Positions 59,361 to 64,000 of a DNA stretch of 64,000 nucleotides are shown here, piece by piece. Below the pieces are notes generated by a model. It was not told where the DNA came from. It worked only from the letters and a program-made list of their open reading frames with translations, and ran no database searches. Numbering within the stretch: position 1 is the first letter of the stretch; each line of letters opens with the position of its first letter. The DNA lies in assembly GCA_030431055.1 (NCBI GenBank), contig JAUIJA010000010.1, positions 1 to 64,000 on the forward strand, read 5' to 3'. The position numbers and the translations under genes are program-made. Source of the stretch: Bacteroidia bacterium. Its GTDB lineage: Bacteria > Bacteroidota > Bacteroidia > Flavobacteriales > Flavobacteriaceae.

Positions 59361-60377
59361 AAAATTGCCAAATATTTATTCTTACTTTTTGTATTACTAG
59401 CATTTGCTTTATTCGTTTTTATTTCCACACAACCCAATTCATTTTCTGTTTCAGAAACTCAAACTATAAACGCAAAAAAAGAGCAGCTATTCAGTTACGT
59501 TAACGATTTAAGTTCATGGAAAAATTGGTGGATTCCATTTTCTGGAGATAAAGAAAATATTAAAGCAGATAGTTTAAAAGTTGAGTATAGCAATAATATT
59601 CTTGAGAGAAAAAACAGTTTTGCTCAAGATTCTATTCACTTTACTATTACTGATAGCGATTTTAAAGGTAATAGTTCGTTAATTTTTACTTCTTTAGACG
59701 AAAACAAGTCTGAAATTATATGGAATATTACAGGCGAAATGTCTTTTAAAACAAAGTTTATTGCTTTTTTTAGAGGTGGAATGCAGAATATTCTAGATGA
59801 TGTTTTACAAGAATCGATGGAAAACATTAATAGCGAAATAAAATCTAACTTTGATGTGTTTTCCATTGCAATAAACGGATTTGAAACTAAAAGCGGAACC
59901 AACTACATTGCTATTAAAGATTCGATTATTACAAAAGATTTTGATGTAAAACGAAACCAGAATTTTAAAAAGTTGGGCGAATTTATCACTAGAGAAAATA
60001 TAACAGTAAACGGAAATCCGTTTGTGATTTTTAAACCCGATTCTACTAAATTTTTAAGTTGTATTCCAATTGCGACTGATTTAGCAACTTTAATTACTGA
60101 TTCTACGATTGTAAAAGGTAATTTCGAACCGTATTTAGCGTTAAAAACAACTTTAAAAGGAAATTATACAAATAGAAATAAAACTTGGAACGAAGCAAAA
60201 GAAGCTATAAAGAAAAGCAACTACAAAGAAAACAAAGTAGGTTTATTTATTGAAGTCTACAAAAATGAAAGTAAAAAATCGCCTTCAAAAAATGTAACTG
60301 AAATTTATATTCCTGTGATTGTAAACCAATCTAAAAAAGATTCGATACAAACTGAAAAAACTAAAGATTCTATATAA
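59361..60377 (+). CDS. SRPBCC-like membrane-anchored protein without a canonical start codon (ORF track begins only at 59739)
   Basis: Continuous frame after TAA at 59343-59345: NKNKIAKYLFLLFVLLAFALFVFISTQPNSFSVSETQTINAKKEQLFSYVNDLSSWKNWWIPFSGDKEN... joined in frame to the 59739 ORF. Confidence 0.65.
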   Translation, partial: KIAKYLFLLFVLLAFALFVFISTQPNSFSVSETQTINAKKEQLFSYVNDLSSWKNWWIPFSGDKENIKADSLKVEYSNNILERKNSFAQDSIHFTITDSDFKGNSSLIFTSLDENKSEIIWNITGEMSFKTKFIAFFRGGMQNILDDVLQESMENINSEIKSNFDVFSIAINGFETKSGTNYIAIKDSIITKDFDVKRNQNFKKLGEFITRENITVNGNPFVIFKPDSTKFLSCIPIATDLATLITDSTIVKGNFEPYLALKTTLKGNYTNRNKTWNEAKEAIKKSNYKENKVGLFIEVYKNESKKSPSKNVTEIYIPVIVNQSKKDSIQTEKTKDSI

Positions 60378-60378
60378 C

Positions 60379-60408
60379 AAAAAAGCCGCTCTAATGAGCG
60401 ACTTTTTT
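60379..60408. terminator. Terminator hairpin
   Basis: AAAAAGCCGCTC-taat-GAGCGACTTTTTT, one mismatch. Confidence 0.6.
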
Positions 60409-60412
60409 GTTT

Positions 60413-60519
60413 GTCAATCTGAATTTATTTAGCTTCGCTGAATCTTCGATTTCAGATTCTATTTATTAGATTCCGACACGAGCGAAGCGAACTGACGAAG
60501 TAAACAAGTTCGGAATGAC
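60413..60519. repeat. ~107-bp multi-hairpin repeat element
   Basis: Imperfect ends GTCAATCTGAA/TTCGGAATGAC; internal GCTTCGCT/AGCGAAGC and GAATCT/AGATTC arms. Confidence 0.6.
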
Positions 60520-60539
60520 ATGAATCTTTTTTGAAGTTT

Positions 60540-61265
60540 TTATTTCACTTTTCTTTCTAAAATATCCATAATTACCGTTTCGGCTGCTTGTAAACCAAAA
60601 GCAGCTGGAATCCAACTATTTGTTCCGTAGAATGATTTTTTAAAATTAGTTCCATCAGTTAATTTCACACTTTCAGTATCTGGACGTTCATCAGAATAAA
60701 CAACCTTTACACCTTTTGAAATTCCTTCTTTTTTCAATCTTTTACGAACGTTTTTCGCTAACGGACAATAATCGGTTTTGCTAATATCACGAACTTTAAT
60801 TCGAGATGCTAAGAACTTTCCTCCTGCTCCCATATTACTTATAATACGAACTTTTTTACGTTTCGCAGCCATAATTAAGTTCAGCTTTGGCGTAACACTA
60901 TCAATACAATCCAAAACGTAATCGAAATCTTGTGTAACTAATTCAAAAGCTCTTTCAGGCGATAAAAACTCTTGAATTCGTGTTAATTGTAACTCCGGAT
61001 TTATATCTTGTAAACGATCACCTACAACGGTAACTTTTGGTTGGTCAACTGTTGAATGTAACGCTGGTAATTGTCGGTTCACGTTAGTAATATCAACCGT
61101 ATCGCCATCAACAATGGTCATTTTTCCCACACCTGCTCGTGCTAAAAATTCAGCTGCAAAACTTCCTACGCCACCTAATCCTACAACCATTACGTTTGCA
61201 TTAGTTAATTTTTCTAATCCTTCTGGTCTAAACAACAATTCTGCTCTTTCTTGCCACTTTGCCAT
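60540..61265 (-). CDS. tcdA: tRNA threonylcarbamoyladenosine dehydratase (TcdA/CsdL, ThiF/E1-like)
   Basis: NVMVVGLGGVGSFAAEFLARAGVGKMTIVDGDTVDITNVNRQLPAL. Confidence 0.92.
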   Translation of the reverse strand: MAKWQERAELLFRPEGLEKLTNANVMVVGLGGVGSFAAEFLARAGVGKMTIVDGDTVDITNVNRQLPALHSTVDQPKVTVVGDRLQDINPELQLTRIQEFLSPERAFELVTQDFDYVLDCIDSVTPKLNLIMAAKRKKVRIISNMGAGGKFLASRIKVRDISKTDYCPLAKNVRKRLKKEGISKGVKVVYSDERPDTESVKLTDGTNFKKSFYGTNSWIPAAFGLQAAETVIMDILERKVK

Positions 61266-61302
61266 TTTTTTTAATTGTTTATTTGTTTTTTGTTTTATTG
61301 GG

Positions 61303-61956
61303 TTATTTGTTCAAATTGAAAACTTTAGAAAAATTAGTAAAAACTTGATGTTTTATTTCTTCCAAAGTTATTTGTTTATAATTTGCTGCTTTTTGATAGA
61401 CTTCTGTAATACTTTCTTCAATTGTATCGGTTTCTAAAAACAGTAAATCATTAGGCACAAATTTAAAAACCTTTTCTAAATCTGGATTACGCAATAAATA
61501 TTTTCCAAAAGAAAGATAAAATCCGTTATCCAAAAGACTTTTGGCTACTTGTTCATTTTTAGAAAATCCGTGAATAATCATAGGATTATCAATATTCATT
61601 TCTTTTTTAATTCCAATCACTTCTTGATACGCCGCAACACAATGTAAAATAATTGGTTTAGTAGTTTGTTGTACCAATTCTAGTTGTTGTTGGAAAACTT
61701 CTGTTTGAATTTGTAACGGAATTTCAATTCGCTTATCCAAACCACATTCGCCTAATGCCAAGCAATTTTCAGTTTTTAGCTTTTCGGATATTAACTTTAA
61801 ATCATCTTGTAAACGTTCTTGATTGATATACCAAGGGTGAATTCCAATAGAATACTGAGGAATTTCAGTTGAAAATTCCCAAGGATATTGGTTTACAACT
61901 TCTAAAATTTCTTCAGAATTTGAAAAATGATGTGTATGTAGATTGATAAATTGCAT
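61303..61956 (-). CDS. TatD family hydrolase
   Basis: FINLHTHHFS, GECGLDKRIEIPLQIQTEVFQQQLELVQQTTKPIILHCVAAYQEV. Confidence 0.88.
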   Translation of the reverse strand: MQFINLHTHHFSNSEEILEVVNQYPWEFSTEIPQYSIGIHPWYINQERLQDDLKLISEKLKTENCLALGECGLDKRIEIPLQIQTEVFQQQLELVQQTTKPIILHCVAAYQEVIGIKKEMNIDNPMIIHGFSKNEQVAKSLLDNGFYLSFGKYLLRNPDLEKVFKFVPNDLLFLETDTIEESITEVYQKAANYKQITLEEIKHQVFTNFSKVFNLNK

Positions 61957-62549
61957 TAATCGTGAAACCTTTTAACGCCAGCTTTAATCTCAATATCCAA
62001 ATCATTCTCTAACGGAACAATCGGACACGAATATTTGTAATTGTAAGCACAATATGGATTATAGGCTTTATTAAAATTTATAATTACCGTTTTAGATTTT
62101 GGAATTCGCATATCGAGATAACGTCCGCCTATGTACGTTTCCTTTCCGTTAGTTTTATCAGAAAAAGGTAAAAACAAGTAATCTTTAAATCCGGGTTTTC
62201 TCGATAATTCTATATTTTGATACACATTCAATTTGAATGGCTTTCCATCAATTTCAAAATGCAATTCGCCATACTTTTTATACATCGGCGTTCGTGAAGT
62301 TGACGTTTTCATTTTAAAAACCTTTTCTTTCTTCGTTCTCACAAAAGTAGCTTCAACAATATATTTTTTAGAAATTGGGTAAAAATCTAAAGCTTCAAAA
62401 TGTGCTAAATCTTCTTCAAGTAAAGGTGAATGTTCAGCATCTTTATATTCTGAGTTTAATTTCAGTTGAAATTCTTCTGCTTGTTTTACTTGATTTTCTT
62501 GTCCGAAAGTGAAAATTGAAAACAATACAACAACTAAATATTTATACAT
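61956..62549 (-). CDS. DUF1684 family protein
   Basis: LPFSDKTNGKETYIGGRYLDM...NFNKAYNPYCAYNYKYSCPIVPLEN. Confidence 0.88.
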   Translation of the reverse strand: MYKYLVVVLFSIFTFGQENQVKQAEEFQLKLNSEYKDAEHSPLLEEDLAHFEALDFYPISKKYIVEATFVRTKKEKVFKMKTSTSRTPMYKKYGELHFEIDGKPFKLNVYQNIELSRKPGFKDYLFLPFSDKTNGKETYIGGRYLDMRIPKSKTVIINFNKAYNPYCAYNYKYSCPIVPLENDLDIEIKAGVKRFHD

Positions 62550-62606
62550 TTTAATTTTTTGGTAAAAATAAGAAATCCTAATCTAAAACTTAAAATTTAG
62601 TTAAAT

Positions 62607-62642
62607 AACTATTTTTATAGTTGGATAACTAAAAATATAGTT
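62607..62642. promoter_or_regulatory. Tandem candidate BlaI operators
   Basis: AACTATTTTTATAGTT (62607-62622) and AACTAAAAATATAGTT (62627-62642), 20 bp apart, upstream of the BlaI gene. Confidence 0.6.
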
Positions 62643-62680
62643 GTAAGTTTGGTTTATCAATCGGATATACAAGTAATACT

Positions 62681-63040
62681 ATGCAAAAACTCACCAATAA
62701 AGAAGAAGAAATAATGCACATTTTATGGACGCTTAAAAAAGCGTTTGTAAAAGATGTTTTAGCTGAAATTACTGAAGACAAACCACATTATAATACACTT
62801 TCTACCATTATAAGAAACTTGGAAGAAAAAGGTTACGTTAGTCACAATGCTTACGGAAACACACATCAATACTTTCCAATTGTAAGTAAAGAAGATTATC
62901 GTAAAGGATTTATGAATACAGCGATTTCAAACTATTTTAATAATTCGTATAAAAATTTAGTTTCATTTTTTGCTGAAGAAGAAAAAATTTCGGCAGATGA
63001 ACTTCGTGAAATTTTAGATATAATCGAAAAGAAAAAATAA
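62681..63040 (+). CDS. BlaI/MecI/CopY family transcriptional regulator
   Basis: LTNKEEEIMHILWTLKKAFVKDVLAEI...YNTLSTIIRNLEEKGYVSH. Confidence 0.93.
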   Translation: MQKLTNKEEEIMHILWTLKKAFVKDVLAEITEDKPHYNTLSTIIRNLEEKGYVSHNAYGNTHQYFPIVSKEDYRKGFMNTAISNYFNNSYKNLVSFFAEEEKISADELREILDIIEKKK

Positions 63041-63041
63041 T

Positions 63042-64000
63042 ATGGAAAATCTGCTATTTTACTTCTTAAAAGTTAACGCGATTTTGTCGTTGTTTTACGT
63101 TGTGTATTATCTTTTATTGCGAAAAGAAACCTTTTTTCAAGCCAATAGATTGTTTTTACTAGGAGGAATTGTTTCTGCGTTTGTAATTCCGCTTCTATCC
63201 TACTCTAAAGTAATTTGGATTGAGCCAACACCAATTAATTACAACGAGTTTATTCCTGTAAATAATTCAACTGAAAACATTTCTGCGATTCCAGAAGTTG
63301 CAAATTTCGATTGGAATTTTCTCTTCATTATGCTTTACGGATTAATTGTTACGATTTTATTAGCAAAAATAGTAGTTGAAGTAATTTCCTTTATTTCGGC
63401 TGTAAAATCAGGAAATAAAAATAAAGTCAACAAAGTAATTTTGGTTGAAACGTCGTTATTTGAAAATCCTTTTTCATTCTTTAACTATTTGGTTTACAAT
63501 AAATCAACTTTTACCAAAGAAGAATTAGAATTTATTATCACTCACGAAAGTATTCACATTAAACAATTACATTCTATAGATGTTTTAGTAAGTAAATTAG
63601 TTTCATTACTACTTTGGATAAATCCTATAGCTTGGTTGTATAGAAAAGCTATGCTTCAAAACTTAGAATTTATTGCTGATGCTGAAACTACAAAAGAATT
63701 ACAGAATTCATATAACTATCAAAAAACATTATTGAAATCTGTTTGCAATCAAAATAAATTATCAATCACAAATCAATTTTATCAATCATTAATCAAAAAA
63801 CGAATCGTTATGTTAAACACAAACCCTTCAAACAAAAGAAATTTATGGAAGTATTCGGTAATTCTTCCAATGTTAGTAGCTTTCTTTTTATTATATCAAG
63901 TGAAAACTATTGCGCAAGTTAAAGAAGCAAAATTTCCTAAAGTAATTGAAGAAGTTCAGGAAGTAAATCGTGTAGAATTAATTATAGACAAAAACACTTC
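63042..64000 (+). CDS. M56 family metallopeptidase (BlaR1-like), truncated at window end
   Basis: Manual translation MENLLFYFLKVNAILSLFYVVYYLLLRKETFFQANR...FIITHESIHIKQLHSIDVLVSKL (HExxH)... Confidence 0.9.
   Translation, partial: MENLLFYFLKVNAILSLFYVVYYLLLRKETFFQANRLFLLGGIVSAFVIPLLSYSKVIWIEPTPINYNEFIPVNNSTENISAIPEVANFDWNFLFIMLYGLIVTILLAKIVVEVISFISAVKSGNKNKVNKVILVETSLFENPFSFFNYLVYNKSTFTKEELEFIITHESIHIKQLHSIDVLVSKLVSLLLWINPIAWLYRKAMLQNLEFIADAETTKELQNSYNYQKTLLKSVCNQNKLSITNQFYQSLIKKRIVMLNTNPSNKRNLWKYSVILPMLVAFFLLYQVKTIAQVKEAKFPKVIEEVQEVNRVELIIDKNT

Noticed and set aside
61114-61437. 107-aa plus-strand ORF between tcdA and tatD
   Set aside because: Antisense to both flanking genes; likely chance.

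Overview
This 64 kb AT-rich window looks like core chromosome of a Flavobacteriaceae (Bacteroidota) bacterium. The evidence is frequent TAnnTTTG -7 boxes, tRNAs without an encoded CCA, and flavobacterial gene content. I see no transposase, integrase, phage module, CRISPR array, rRNA or obvious defence island. Recognisable modules are: a LytTR two-component pair; a Crp/Fnr - TauE/SafE - MBL/rhodanese sulfur cluster; menaquinone and bacillithiol genes; purL; a MarR-linked fatty-acid beta-oxidation cluster; a tripartite RND efflux system; a SulP + carbonic anhydrase pair; oxyR/dps; ilvE; tRNA-Tyr and tRNA-His; and a BlaI/M56 pair truncated by the window end. I did not find a convincing wholly new multi-gene system. 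The most interesting signals are: (1) a palindromic repeat, elsewhere intergenic, that reads through in frame inside purL and adds VISSGVER to an interdomain linker; (2) a GTRAC-N4-GTTAC palindrome shared by both intergenic regions of the sulfur cluster, next to a Cys-rich Crp/Fnr regulator; (3) a TATGCRTGCATA palindrome upstream of both the acyl-CoA ligase and the MarR-led operon; (4) two ~105 bp repeats with nested inverted repeats, one directly upstream of a gene that lacks a canonical start codon; (5) a LETM1-like protein divergent from a cation:proton antiporter; and (6) a lipoprotein with a JAMM-like HTHP...SxxD motif. All family names come from reading the supplied translations, not from database searches.
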